Part shown: in pieces, positions 1 through 10,100 of the stretch
Position numbering within the stretch: position 1 is the first letter of the stretch
Layout: every line of letters starts with the position of its first letter
Assembly: GCF_001522545.3 (NCBI RefSeq)
Contig: NC_031770.1
Coordinates: forward strand, 15,788,751-15,852,750
Source of the DNA: Parus major
Lineage: Eukaryota > Chordata > Aves > Passeriformes > Paridae
Length of the DNA stretch: 64,000 nt
Direction: 5' to 3'
Position numbers and translations under genes: made by a program
The notes under the pieces: generated by a model
Told to the model about the DNA's origin: nothing
The model's input: the letters and a program-made list of their open reading frames with translations, nothing else
Database searches by the model: none

Positions 1-394
1 TGCCAGATCTAATACATTAACACTATGACTGCCCTAGTTGTCATGGCAATAATACACACACCTACTTCTTTGAAGTTTGTCCAGCACTCTAAATATCTTT
101 TTCATTAAATTAATCAAATCTCACTAGAGTTCCCCCCATTTGGTGATAACAGCAATGGAAAACCTGGACAACTGCCAAGTTTCCCTTGCTTGCTAGATGT
201 GTGAATCAGTGCAGCACAGACACCAGCTGAGACCCCACCACTTTCTTGGGTTGATTTTTGTGTGCTGGTTTCTTTCCCAAGGTTTGCAAACGTTCTCTTG
301 TGACATGCACAGGGCACACCAACACTGCATGAGGCAGGGCAGCTCCTCAGACTGAGCTTTCAACTACAGCCTCTGGTGCTCCAAAGTCACTTAC
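1..394 (-). other. XDH intron 12, partial
   Basis: This starts with the GTAAGT donor of exon 12 and runs off the left edge. I see no exon, repeat or other signal in it. Confidence 0.85.
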
Positions 395-546
395 AGCAAC
401 ATTCCTGATCTGTGGTCCTGCAAACCACCGTAGCTGTTCCAGTACAGCCTGGAAGATCTCTGTTTTGTATGGAGGAAGGTCTGACACCGCTTTTCTCATC
501 ACCTCCTCTACTGACTTCAGGGTACAGGCAGCACCAATGGTGACCC
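395..546 (-). CDS. XDH: XDH exon 12, residues 333-383
   Basis: The exon contains GVTIGAACTLKSVEEVM and then LEQLRWFAGPQIRNVA, the FAD-domain segment preceding the family's LGGNI motif, which must lie in the next exon off the left edge. The acceptor is TTTACAG and the donor GTAAGT. It ends in phase 0 after 383 codons. It differs from remembered chicken XDH at several positions, such as TIG for TFG, as expected between bird orders. Confidence 0.98.
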
Positions 547-1485
547 CTGTAAACAAACAAAGGAAAAGAATTGTTGTTCTCCAAAATTTTGAGGTACAGA
601 AGGAAAGTTATTGGCTCTGCAAAGCTAGGATGCTTCAAATAGATCTTGAGTTCCACCAGACTATTTATAATACACTGCATGTAAACATCACATCCTCAGA
701 ACAAAATTCACCTTTAAATCACACCTCATGCTGGTGTTGTCACCCACATGACAGTAACACACCACCCTTTTGCATCACTGTATTATTAACAATATTGGCC
801 TCCTATAGGCCTTAGTTTGTCCTTTGAGAAGTGAACTTCAACTCTTTTCACATTTCCATACTTTAAATATCAGATATTGGGCCACATGCACTAAATTGTC
901 CTAGGCATTTCTATTTGTAAGGTTGGCCCATTTCCAAAATAAAGCTAAAGGCAATGGAATTATAAAATTGTTAAGGTTGGAAAAGACCTCCAAAGATCAC
1001 TGAGTCCAGCCTCTGACTGAACACCACCACGTCAGCTAAACCACAGCACTAAAAGTCATGTCCAGTCATGTCTTGAACACTTCCAGGGGTGGTGACTCCA
1101 CCACCTCCATGGGCAGCCCAGTGGTAGACCATGCTTTCAAGTGAAGAAATTCTTCCTGATGTCAATATGAACATCTCCTGGAAAAGCTTGAGGCAGTTTC
1201 CTCTTCTCCTGTCATTTGTTATCTGGGAGAAGTCACTGACCCCCACCTTGCTACACACTCCTTTCTAGGAGTTGTAGAAAGTGATAAGGTCACCCCTGAA
1301 CCTCCTTTTCTCCAGGCTAAACATCTCCAGCTCTTTTACATATTACTCACTTGACTTTCTGCACAGGTAATGTGCAGAAAACACAGAAAACAATCTTTAA
1401 TCTGGGGATTTTCCTTCACACCCTCTTTATTATTCCATGGAGTCCCCACTCACCTCACAGGTATTCTGCCTCTTTTCTTGCTCAC
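547..1485 (-). other. XDH intron 11
   Basis: A 939-nt intron, about 40 percent of it a CR1 fragment (952-1340). The rest is unique AT-rich sequence with no feature I can name. Confidence 0.9.
952..1340 (-). mobile_element. CR1 LINE, 3' end fragment in XDH intron 11
   Basis: The plus strand shows the avian CR1 tail in antisense order: TTGTTAAGGTTGGAAAAGAC, then CTTCCAGGGGTGGTGACTCC, GAAATTCTTCCTGATGTCAA and CTCCTTTTCTCCAGGCTAAA. The element is therefore on the minus strand, the same as XDH. It is 5' truncated, as usual for CR1, and diverged, so it is old and inactive. Confidence 0.92.
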
Positions 1486-1578
1486 CTGTTTCAGTGTGCT
1501 GAACAGCATTCATTTCAGGGATCCATGCTGGTGCTATTATCACTGGATATAGCAGGTTCTTTAACCTCATCTCGATAC
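1486..1578 (-). CDS. XDH: XDH exon 11, residues 302-333
   Basis: It encodes [20 protein letters not shown] and [10 protein letters not shown], part of the FAD domain, and completes the split glycine codons at both ends. The donor is GTGAGC. The acceptor is TTCCTTAAG: the final triplet is AAG, less used than CAG or TAG. The next possible AG downstream would shift the frame, so this acceptor is required for the conserved VGIEMR junction. Confidence 0.95.
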
Positions 1579-2152
1579 CTTAAGGAAAACACACTGTTTT
1601 GGTACTTGTGTGACACCACTACTGTTGCACAAAATCCTTCAGGAAAGAAAAATATAATAAACCCTACAATATCTAGTAATTATTTCATGAACCAATTGCT
1701 CAAGACAACAGAATTACTGAATATGTCTGAACTCTCCTCCTCAGCAGGTATGTTTGCAAAGGTATCTATTTGGTGTGAGAAGGCAGCAAGATTTCACCTC
1801 TTGAGAGTTTTCTCACTGAAAAGTCCTTCAAAACTCAGCTTTCACAACTGATTTAATTCGATTATGAGGATATTTTATGCTGTGTCACTTCCCTCTTCTC
1901 AAAACTCCACAAAACAGCACAAAGGCCCAGAGATCTGGATTAGCATTTTTTTCAGCTGACACAGCAAAGAATGGAGAAAAACATTCACTGTGAGATTGAT
2001 CTACCTGAGAAGAAAATCTGTTCCTACATACAACCTGAAAATATCTTTTTAAAAGCAATGACATGAAAGAAGTTTCCATTTGCACTGTTGTCACAAAATA
2101 CTTCATAGGAGGTTTCCAACTGTTCATAATAAGCATCAGCTCTTTCTCTTAC
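1579..2152 (-). other. XDH intron 10
   Basis: A 574-nt unique-sequence intron with a GTAAGA donor and an AAG acceptor. Nothing else stands out. Confidence 0.85.
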
Positions 2153-2294
2153 CCACTTCTGTGTTCCCCACAACGAGTTTGGCATTGGGGTACTGGGATT
2201 TGAGAGCCACCAGTTCGTTGAGAGTTGTGGGCTGGATCCACATCACACGCTCGCCTTTGAAACACATCTGCTTCTGCTGTTTGTTACTCTGGGT
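2153..2294 (-). CDS. XDH: XDH exon 10, residues 255-302: FAD-binding loop
   Basis: The exon opens [19 protein letters not shown] and ends [11 protein letters not shown] plus one base of glycine. The [10 protein letters not shown] loop (about residues 293-302) contacts the FAD pyrophosphate in this family. Glu300 appears to match human Glu263. That offset of 37 equals the four-residue N-terminal shift plus exon 7 (23) plus the duplication in exon 8 (10). The acceptor is TTCTGCAG and the donor GTAAGA. Confidence 0.98.
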
Positions 2295-3535
2295 CTGCAG
2301 AAGGGAATTCAGATAGAGCTCAGCCCCTATATCGAGCCAAGAATCCCTGCTCACATGCTGCCCATGCCTGTGCCACACTGGGCTCCATCTCAGCCAAGTT
2401 ACTGACAGGGGGCTGGGATATCCACGCTGTTGTTGGTAGTTTGCCACCCCCCTTCCTTCTGCTAGCAGTGATTAAAGTCTTTCTCATGCTGACAAAAGTT
2501 CTCCCTTCCTGATACTTCCAGGTGCAAGATCTGTGTCAGCAAGCTCCATCTGAGCAAGTTTCTGGCAAATGACTGTAGCTTCAGTTGTTTCAATGGGTTT
2601 TCCATTCTCATCTCAATCCAAAAATGTCAGTCTTTAGTACTGATGAGTTGTAATTACCTGCTAGGCCAGGTTCTGATTTCTCTTTTTAACTACTTCATCC
2701 AGTGACTGAAGAAAACATGAGATCAACCCTTGGGTAGGAGAACATCTTGGGGAAGAAACAGAGGAGCCCTATCCCAAGCTGAATATATCTTATACTATGG
2801 TCTAAGAGAATTTACTCATGCTGTAGCTCATGACACATTTAAGCTGGGTACAGCAGCAGATGTAATTAATGATTGAATTTCAGTTGTTAAATGTGAAGGA
2901 AGCTGTAAATGCGTCATGTGCTGGATTAGACTCCTGGCTGGGACACATTGTTTAGGGAGGAGGATCCCCAAAAAAGACAGGAATATAACATGAAGAGAAA
3001 CTAATCTCTCCTAACTTTTAATGTCATTGTGAGACACTCAACTTTTACTCCTGCTACAGTGAGGAAAGTTTTTTGAAAAGACAACTATTTGAGATACATA
3101 TTCAGCTACATCCTGTAGTTCCTACTTCTCTTCCTACACTATAATGGGAACACAGGGAGACAAGCTCAGATATATCCAATATTTGATGTAGAAGTTCACA
3201 TCTGACCTAGTAAATTGACATTTGGATTTTAGCTACTGTTCCACCCCCAGACAGGCAGTGACTGGAAAAGAAGGCAACCCAAGAGCAGAGACATATGGTG
3301 AGAACCAGAAAGCAAGCCAGACAAGTGGAGCAGGCACCTGGCCTGCATATTTCTTTTAAACCACCCTGGCTGAAATACCTTCTGTTTTATAAAACAGGGA
3401 AGGTTTCATGCCCATGCATTTTCTTTCATTAGCAGCCATTTTTGCCCTGCCATTTCCTCAGGACAGAGTCACTCAAACTTTGTACAGAACAACTAAACCA
3501 ACAAATCATTGCCATTTCTTTCTGAACAAATTTAC
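2295..3535 (-). other. XDH intron 9
   Basis: A 1241-nt intron with a GTAAAT donor and a TTCTGCAG acceptor. I see no repeat family or extra exon in it. Confidence 0.85.
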
Positions 3536-3622
3536 CATTAACTCTGGTGGGAAGATTGGCTCCTGTGTGGGATCCAATGGCTGGAACTCAGAAGAATTGA
3601 ATAGGCTGGAGGATGTCATTGT
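3536..3622 (-). CDS. XDH: XDH exon 9, residues 226-254: linker into FAD domain
   Basis: It encodes [17 protein letters not shown] and then [12 protein letters not shown]. The [13 protein letters not shown] stretch is strongly conserved in XDH and marks the entry to the FAD domain. The acceptor is CTGTAACAG and the donor GTAAAT, a fairly weak U2-type site. The exon is 87 nt, phase 0-0. I identified it from the conserved motif. Confidence 0.95.
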
Positions 3623-4103
3623 CTGTTACAGAGAAAATGCAAATGGCTAGTGACTGAGGAGAAAGCTCTCCACATACAACCACAACTCATTCCTCTTTCT
3701 ACTCAAATCCCTGTTACTATTTCATAGAGCAAAATATAGCGAACACAGAAAAATGATGCCACATGATTCAGCATTTAATTCAGCATTTAAGGTTCTTCAC
3801 TTATGTTTTTCTGATTCCCCTGCATGTCTTGTCAGAACCCTCAACCAGAACACACTATATTTTTGTCTATCAAAAGTGATATTTCTTTCACACTGGCATG
3901 TTAAATCATGTCAAATATACATTTTCTGAGGTATGCTCTTCAGACCATAAAATATAAATTAGTCTAAATTGCTTTGCATAAATATTGCTAAAATAAAAGC
4001 TTGGGCTTTTTTTAAAAACTGGGCTCAGGCATACAATGAGACAGATCTAAGATATTAAAACACCAGAAATAAAGTAAAAACTACTAGTTGAGAGGCACCT
4101 TAC
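3623..4103 (-). other. XDH intron 8
   Basis: A 481-nt AT-rich intron. It contains a perfect 12-bp tandem duplication (ATTCAGCATTTA, twice, 3766-3789). Confidence 0.85.
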
Positions 4104-4202
4104 CACACTGTCTTCTTTTCCATTCATGCAGCAGCCAGGACCATTGGCTTTTCCTCCACAGCAGCCTGGACCATTGGCTTTTCCTCCACAGCAGCCTCCA
4201 TT
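4104..4202 (-). CDS. XDH: XDH exon 8, residues 193-225: linker exon with internal tandem duplication
   Basis: This 99-nt phase 0-0 exon encodes two successive copies of the decapeptide GGKANGPGCC after an initial NGGCC, then MNGKEDSV. The duplication comes from a 30-bp tandem repeat (4135-4194) with a single mismatch between copies. The chicken protein as I recall it has one copy, so the insertion adds ten residues and one more Cys-Cys pair. The acceptor is CTCTTCAG and the donor GTAAGG. The frame stays open, so this is a length change and not a defect. Confidence 0.96.
4135..4194 (-). repeat. 30-bp in-frame tandem duplication inside XDH exon 8
   Basis: Two adjacent 30-bp units, 4135-4164 and 4165-4194, differ at one position (4137 against 4167). 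Each encodes ten residues, so the reading frame is kept. The near identity points to a recent origin or to ongoing slippage or unequal exchange. Confidence 0.97.
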
Positions 4203-4986
4203 CTGAAGAGGAAACAAGCACACTTCAGCCATTCTAAACAACGTCAGAACATTGCAACTTTTACAGAATACAGTCTTCCCCTTTCATCAATCCCCAGATT
4301 GCAGAAATTTGCAGTAACGTTTTTCATTAATAAACTGCTTGAAAGAAAGGATTCCAAGCAGTCTTAATTGTTGAAGTATTCCATGCAACACTGCATGCTT
4401 CCTAAAAAACAATCCACAGAACTTCTCTGGAAATTTCTGGTAATGAATTTCATCATATTCTCTGCTTCCTAAATCTATTTTATACTCACACTACCTTATG
4501 CACCAACTTCTTCTTTCCCTTCCTTCATTTGTTGTCATACCTAGACTGGTACATACAATGTGATTAACTTTTTTCCCTCCAGATATTCCAGAAGATTCCA
4601 ATTGTACAGTTTTGGAACAAAGGGGAAATTCATCAATGGACAGCAAAGTTTGGGAAAGATCACAGTGGGGAATTTAGACCTGTTTTCACAGAAAGATGTA
4701 TCACTTCAATGCACCAGAAGCTGGTAACACATTGCTTGCAGTTGTCACCATGCTATTTCACAGAAGGGTTGCACCTTGCAGACTCAGAAGGAACATCACT
4801 GTTTTAAAACCCATACATGCTAATCAGGACATACACAGTCCCAGCGTTTTCCAAGGGATAGACAATAAAAACAACTCAGAGAGCTCTCAGTATCTGCACC
4901 ACAGCAGAGCCAGAGAGGTGACTAACATATCAAAGCTCCAATGCTATATTGAAAATTGAGGTTACGGGTTTTAACATTCAGCTTAC
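4203..4986 (-). other. XDH intron 7, between the two related linker exons
   Basis: A 784-nt intron separating exons 7 and 8. I looked for further copies of the CCG-ANG-GCC coding module and for similarity to neighbouring introns and found none by eye, so if the exon pair arose by duplication the intron copies have diverged. Confidence 0.8.
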
Positions 4987-5055
4987 CATGGTATTTTCCC
5001 TCCCACTACGACAGCATCCAGTGCCATTGGCAACTCTGCCACAGCAATTCATGTC
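4987..5055 (-). CDS. XDH: XDH exon 7, residues 170-192: extra linker mini-exon
   Basis: This 69-nt phase 0-0 exon carries DMNCCGRVANGTGCC, then RSGRENTM. The acceptor is CCCACAG and the donor GTAAGC. The pattern CCG-x-x-ANG-x-GCC repeats in exon 8, so the two look like an old duplication of one linker exon. Remembered mammalian XDH has only one such CC block, and remembered chicken XDH has two (NCCGKAANGTGCC here). The linker is flexible in known XDH structures, so no catalytic role is expected. Confidence 0.95.
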
Positions 5056-6799
5056 CTGTGGGAACAAAAACTGTTCTGAGAAAAAAACTGCACATTCCAA
5101 GGAAATGTAGTAGGTTTGATCCCCTTTTGAAAGAAATATCCAAAGCAGAAGGAAGGTGCCAACCAAGTAGGTGTTTCTCTTACCGATGGAAGGCAGTATA
5201 CTGCAGTGTCATGCCCACTGTAGTGGTAAACTTCTTGTTCTGGTTTGGAACTATTCTGACCATTCAACTATTATCTCTGGAGCTGTGACATTATGCCCAG
5301 AGAAGACTGAGAGGGTCAACACATACAATACAATAGCAGTACTCTAGCACCAGGCAGATCATCTGCCTTTGTTTTCAATCTGACTCCTATTAGTTTCATT
5401 TATTGAAATGCTCTTTTACTGGGAGATGCAGGAAATAGCAGATCCCTGTTCACATTCCATCTGCTAATCACAATTTTTTTGACCTCTATTAGAGGTCCAT
5501 AGAAACCACTGCATGTACTATGTAGAGTCCTTTCCTCTCCCTTGCATCTCTTTTTCAGGCTGACATGTACTCAGTGCTTTCCTGTATGGAAGTCAGATTG
5601 CCACAGATGTGATCCTTGTTCCAGTTCTCTGAACCTTCTTCTATTCTGCTATACCCTGTTAGAGATGAGAGGAGCAGAACTACACAGAGTACTCAAGTGT
5701 AGGAAGAGCCATGGAAGTGTTTTCTGTTTCTGTCTCTCTCAAGTTCATAAAATCCTTCAGAAATTCCTCAAAGCCAATTCCTGCCTTCACTACCCAGAAC
5801 TAACTTGATATCTGTTAGCTTATTTTCTCATCTTCTTACTCACACTCTTTTAAGCCACATTTAGGGATAGGTGCAACAGCCCTGCTTTCCACCACAGGTC
5901 CCAGCACAACTCCACAACAGTGACCTCCCTCCACTGTAAAAACATACCATTTTTACTCTTCTTGCCAATTCCTGCTTTCATCCATACAGAGACCCTATTG
6001 TCTTTAAAAGCCTTTGGTGAGACACTGCGGAAAGCCTGTTGGAAATCCAAGTAAGGCTTTTATCAACTGGGTTTATCAACCATTTGTAATGGATCTCACT
6101 CCTGCTTGTATTCTCTTTTGTTGATTGCAATTCTGGATAATAAAATGAAATTAATGGGTACCATTGTAAATTCTTTTCTTTTGATATTTAATACCAGTGT
6201 AGACCCGTGAGTGGCTGGTAATCACTGAAGTACATAATGATCTACTCTTCTTCACAGCCTCCAGCACTCATTTGGGTACAAAGGGACTAGAGAAAATTTA
6301 TGGCAAAGCTTCATACCTCACCCAAACCAGCAGAAGAATTCTGGGCAAGAGCTATAAAAATCAACTTCAAATTTCTTTCCAGAGCTATTCCTGCTCTGCA
6401 GCTGATCTTTCAAAAAAGAAAATTCCTCACCAAATTCCTCCAGTGTACCATACCTTAACACTTTGTCCACACCAGGATCAGCTGCAAGTTGTATTATGCA
6501 GAGAGGGTGAATTTTTCTGAGGCTTACAAAAAAGAGTTACAGAGTCTAACTACCTGTGATCCAAAAAGGGACCATCATGGATCTTATTCAAGTGTCCCAG
6601 CAAGTGGAAAGAGTAAAGGGTTTGCTCTCGTTGAATTATTAATGTATGAATCACACACAAAGAGGTCAAGAGTTGGAGCTGGGTTGTTGGAGCATATATA
6701 TTTCTTCCTCCCCATCTGAGCTCATGGCATGTTTCAGTAACAGAGAGAAAGAAGCCAACCTTCCAGGTTTTTTTTAAAACATCATCTGAAGCCACTTAC
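5056..6799 (-). other. XDH intron 6
   Basis: A 1744-nt intron holding an ancient CR1-like remnant (about 5550-6090). The flanks are unique sequence. Confidence 0.85.
5550..6090 (-). mobile_element. Ancient amniote CR1-like LINE remnant in XDH intron 6
   Basis: The plus strand contains degraded CR1 phrases in antisense order: TCTCTGAACCTTCTTCTATT, AGATGAGAGGAGCAGAACTA, CACAGAGTACTCAAGTGTAG and, further on, AAGCCTTTGGTGAGACACTG with GGAAATCCAAGTAAGG. These match the old CR1 families shared with turtles and crocodilians better than the younger avian copies elsewhere in the window. The middle is largely eroded, so the ends are approximate. Confidence 0.7.
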
Positions 6800-6861
6800 T
6801 TTAGCAAATGTCCTGTATCCTTCCAGAATGGGTCTGTAGCCTGTACACCGGCACAAGTTTC
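6800..6861 (-). CDS. XDH: XDH exon 6, residues 149-169: end of second [2Fe-2S] domain
   Basis: It encodes [20 protein letters not shown]. Cys152 and Cys154 in the CRCTGYRPI motif complete the second cluster. The acceptor is ATGCAG and the donor a strong GTAAGT. It ends in phase 0, as do exons 7, 8 and 9, which makes the following linker exons symmetrical and free to be duplicated or skipped without a frameshift. Confidence 0.97.
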
Positions 6862-7652
6862 CTGCATTGCCAGAGCAAAAGGATAAGGATTTAGTGTAAT
6901 TTGGCTAAAAAGTTCTCTTCTTTTAGTACACTCTATTGTTTCTCACAAAAGCTTGTCAAATCTTGATACAGCTAATGAAAAAACTGGGAGGAGGAAAATT
7001 TCATTAGGAACCTTGCAACAACTCTACCATCTTTTTTTTGTTGAAATTTAAACTGAAATTCATTTAGAACAAATGCAATCTGTTTTATTCACTATTCATT
7101 TATCTCAATTGTGTGAGTCTTATCAGTATACCAACTAGTGTGTCTCCTGAATTACACAGAGATTGCTTTCTCCTGCATCATCATTCCTCCTGGGCCACTG
7201 CTGGAAGATCAGTAATGACTCTAACCTCAGCAACAACAACAGTCTGTCACAGGATTTATACAGTTGGATTCTGCCCCACTCCATCATTGCATGTTGCTGT
7301 CTTGGTCCTTGACTTGAGGACATGTTTTCTGTCACCTCTGCAGGCTCCTGTGACAGCAATGAATAAACAAGGACACTTTTGAGCCCCTCAAGGACAGGCC
7401 ACCTTTTGGTCTGTTGTTAAGATAAGTGGGTACCTAATCCCAGCCTGAGGCCACTTGCCCCTGCTTATGAACTATGATGTTCACTTCATAGCACCTGGCC
7501 AGCCTCTGAGTGGAAAAGCTACTTCTTAACCTCACAACCATCAGCTATTTTTAAGAAAATACATTAAATAAAGGTGCACCTCCATCCCACTGGGTGAAGC
7601 AGATGTAATAAAAGCAGAACAGGTTGCACCCCTGCAGGGCTGTGAATATTAC
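6862..7652 (-). other. XDH intron 5
   Basis: A 791-nt intron with a GTAATA donor and an ATGCAG acceptor. Unique sequence with no other feature seen. Confidence 0.85.
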
Positions 7653-7779
7653 CTTGGAAAGCATCTTCGATGTCCTCCATATGGGGCTCGGGGTTGTTTC
7701 GGAGCAAGGTGTACATGGACATGACAATGCCTGGAGTGCAAAAGCCACACTGGGACCCATGACTTTTTGCTATTCTCTC
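7653..7779 (-). CDS. XDH: XDH exon 5, residues 107-149: start of second [2Fe-2S] domain
   Basis: The exon begins [20 protein letters not shown] and ends EDIEDAFQ plus one base of a glycine codon. Cys117 and Cys120 are two of the four ligands of the cluster nearer the molybdenum centre. The Ser-His-Gly-Ser before QCGFCTPG separates XDH from aldehyde oxidases, which have Cys-His-Gly-Thr there. The acceptor is CTCTCAG and the donor GTAATA, a moderately weak U2-type site. The split glycine codon is restored with exon 6. Confidence 0.98.
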
Positions 7780-8849
7780 CTGAGAGAAAGTAAAAACCAC
7801 GATTAGCCCATAATAGCAAGGTGAGTTCATTGTTTGTGCCTGTTTCTATTACTTTTCTGTTAAAAGTAAAACCCAGTATCACAGAGGGTCTAAGCTTATC
7901 ATCAGTTGTTTTCTGGTCAATTAATCTGTGAGACAGCCTTCAAAGAAAAGGGCAGCCTGAAACATTTGCACCTAGGCTTCAAACTCAAAATGTGACTGAA
8001 GGCCACTAGAAGATTCTAAGAAGATCAAGAGTTCTTCAGATTTACCATGCGAGGAATGTTTGGACTACCTGCCCAGACCTGAATTTGAATTTCAAAACTT
8101 AGCTGTCAGAATCTTCAGGTGGGAGGAGAGAAAAGAGGACAAACAAAGGGCAAACTGGCTGCCATCCATTCATGCACATCAAACTTATTTTTCACTTTGT
8201 TGTTTACTCCCTCAGATACTGGCACAAGTCCTGTCCACTGTGCAAACTGAGATGAATCACAGTTTACCTTAAGGGAGCAGGTCTCTGACAAAGAGAGGCA
8301 AGGCTGCATTGTAATACCTTGCTAGAAGAGCAAGGATACACATTCCTGTTTCACCAAGAAAACAGGAATTTCTTTTTCACCAGGAACATTTTGAGACTCC
8401 AGAAACATTGCTGAACCAAACCTTGCTTCACTACTACAGGGAAGGTTCCCAACTATGCAAGATCAGAAACCAAAGTAATTCGTGGAAGGCCATAGGAGAG
8501 CCCAAACCAATCTCAATTTCCTAGCTCCAGGTCATTATATTGGCTTTCCCCACAACATCAGCCTTCCCAGACCAGGGTGTGGACCAAAAACAGCCATGCA
8601 GCCCAAGGACAAAAGCAATTCAGCCAGGACGGCAGCAGTTAACCTGCTAGGGGCCGAACAGAGCTGTAGCATTGTCTCAGGAGTTTGATTCTGTCACTTA
8701 GCCATTCCTGCAAGTATGGATTGCTCATGTAGAGAGTCAGCCTCGTGGCTTTAGTATTATGGTGAAGGTCCCAGTGTCCTGGAACTGGTGTAATTAGCAT
8801 AAGAAAACATGCATAGAGGTTTTTAAATTTACCAGTATTAATAGCTTAC
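7780..8849 (-). other. XDH intron 4
   Basis: A 1070-nt U2-type intron with a GTAAGC donor and a CTCTCAG acceptor. The segment near 8500-8680 is somewhat GC-richer than the rest. I see no repeat or exon. Confidence 0.85.
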
Positions 8850-8958
8850 CTGGGCTGGGTGCAGCCTGGATTTTGTGTTTCCTATGCCTTCAACAGTAGT
8901 TACAGCCACGTGATGCAGGGCACAGATGGGGAAGAGACAAGCATTGGCAGTATGGTGG
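8850..8958 (-). CDS. XDH: XDH exon 4, residues 70-106
   Basis: It encodes [20 protein letters not shown] followed by [16 protein letters not shown]. Cys77 is the last ligand of the first cluster, and the segment closes the ferredoxin-like domain before the four-helix second iron-sulfur domain. The first base completes the leucine codon split by intron 3, restoring the conserved KKILHHT. The acceptor is TGTTTTAG and the donor GTAAGC. It ends in phase 0. Confidence 0.97.
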
Positions 8959-10100
8959 CTAAAACAGTACATTAAGGCAATTTCATTTGACAGTGCTGCT
9001 CAGCAAAGGAAAAATGGAATAGGAGCAGTGAAGAGTACTCAGAAGCTACAGCAGTGGACACAATACGAGCACTTAAATAGATGTGATACAAGAATTAATT
9101 ACAAGCCAAATCCTACAGCACCCAGTCATCCAAAGTTCTAATTAATTTCCCTTGCAGACTGATCTGGGCATACACCATAGGATTTCACTTAGATATAGCA
9201 ACACTAAACATCTTTGTTGCACATTAAGATACAGAACTCATAAGTAATTTATAGGGGCAAACTACAAATACCGAGATGTTGTTTAGATGCACACTTGCAA
9301 AGTTACATAAGAGCCTGGAGTTCTCAGTCTTTTAGCTAGAAAGCTGTTTCTAGATGTTAAACATGGGGGAAAAATCTAGACTGAAGATAAAAGAGAATAA
9401 AGTTGCCAAAACTCATATAAGAACTAGCCATTTTATCTCATTTCTATCAAGACAAAATAATGACCCTAAAGATATCTTACTCAGGGCCATGCTACTAAGC
9501 AGAACCATGCAGAGAATCCAAGTTACAGTATCCCCAAACATTATTCCAAATATATTAAAGATTTCAGTACTTTCTGTTCCCTACAGTAAGACTGAACCGA
9601 GGCTTGTCTCTCTGTCTCATCCTCTGTCTGCATTCCCCTTTTTGTTTGATTCCATTGTTTCCCCTTTCAATTAATTAAAGTGAGAACGGGAGGAAATTTT
9701 GTCTCAGGAAATAATTCGGAAGGTTACAATACAAGTAGAGAAAAAAGTTAGTATCTGCTGGCATACAGAAATGAGATTACTGTCATAACACAGTAACAAT
9801 AAAGATTTTATCACAATAATCATTATATGGATTCTCATAGGAAAAAGTTACATTAGAATCAGTGCAGATATTGCAGGGCTCAAAAAAATAGTTCCCTATC
9901 AGCACTGTGCAATGCTTTAAGAAAAATACTTTCTTATCCTAGCCTTCTGAGTTTATGTTCTGAAAGTGAAAAATTATGTTTGGCAGAAACATCCATTATA
10001 TAACTTTTTTTTAAAAAATTGTATCATGTCTGGTATGTCAGGAACCTGGATCTGTCCCCATTTTATTTCTCTATTGCAGAGTTCATATTGCAAAGGATAC
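8959..10100 (-). other. XDH intron 3, probable U12-type (GT-AG)
   Basis: The 1142-nt intron opens with GTATCCTTT, a full match to the U12-type donor. It closes with CCTTAAT (plus 971-977 of the 8 kb block, i.e. 8971-8977), 13 nt from the acceptor TGTTTTAG, where a U12-type branch site should be. There is no long pyrimidine tract. The exon joint is fixed independently by the conserved protein, so the donor is not a guess. Splicing by the minor spliceosome is inferred. Confidence 0.85.

Noticed and set aside
1351..1851. Plus-strand frame open for 166 codons
   Set aside because: It runs antisense across XDH exon 11 and its introns. The minus strand there has the conserved protein and splice sites.
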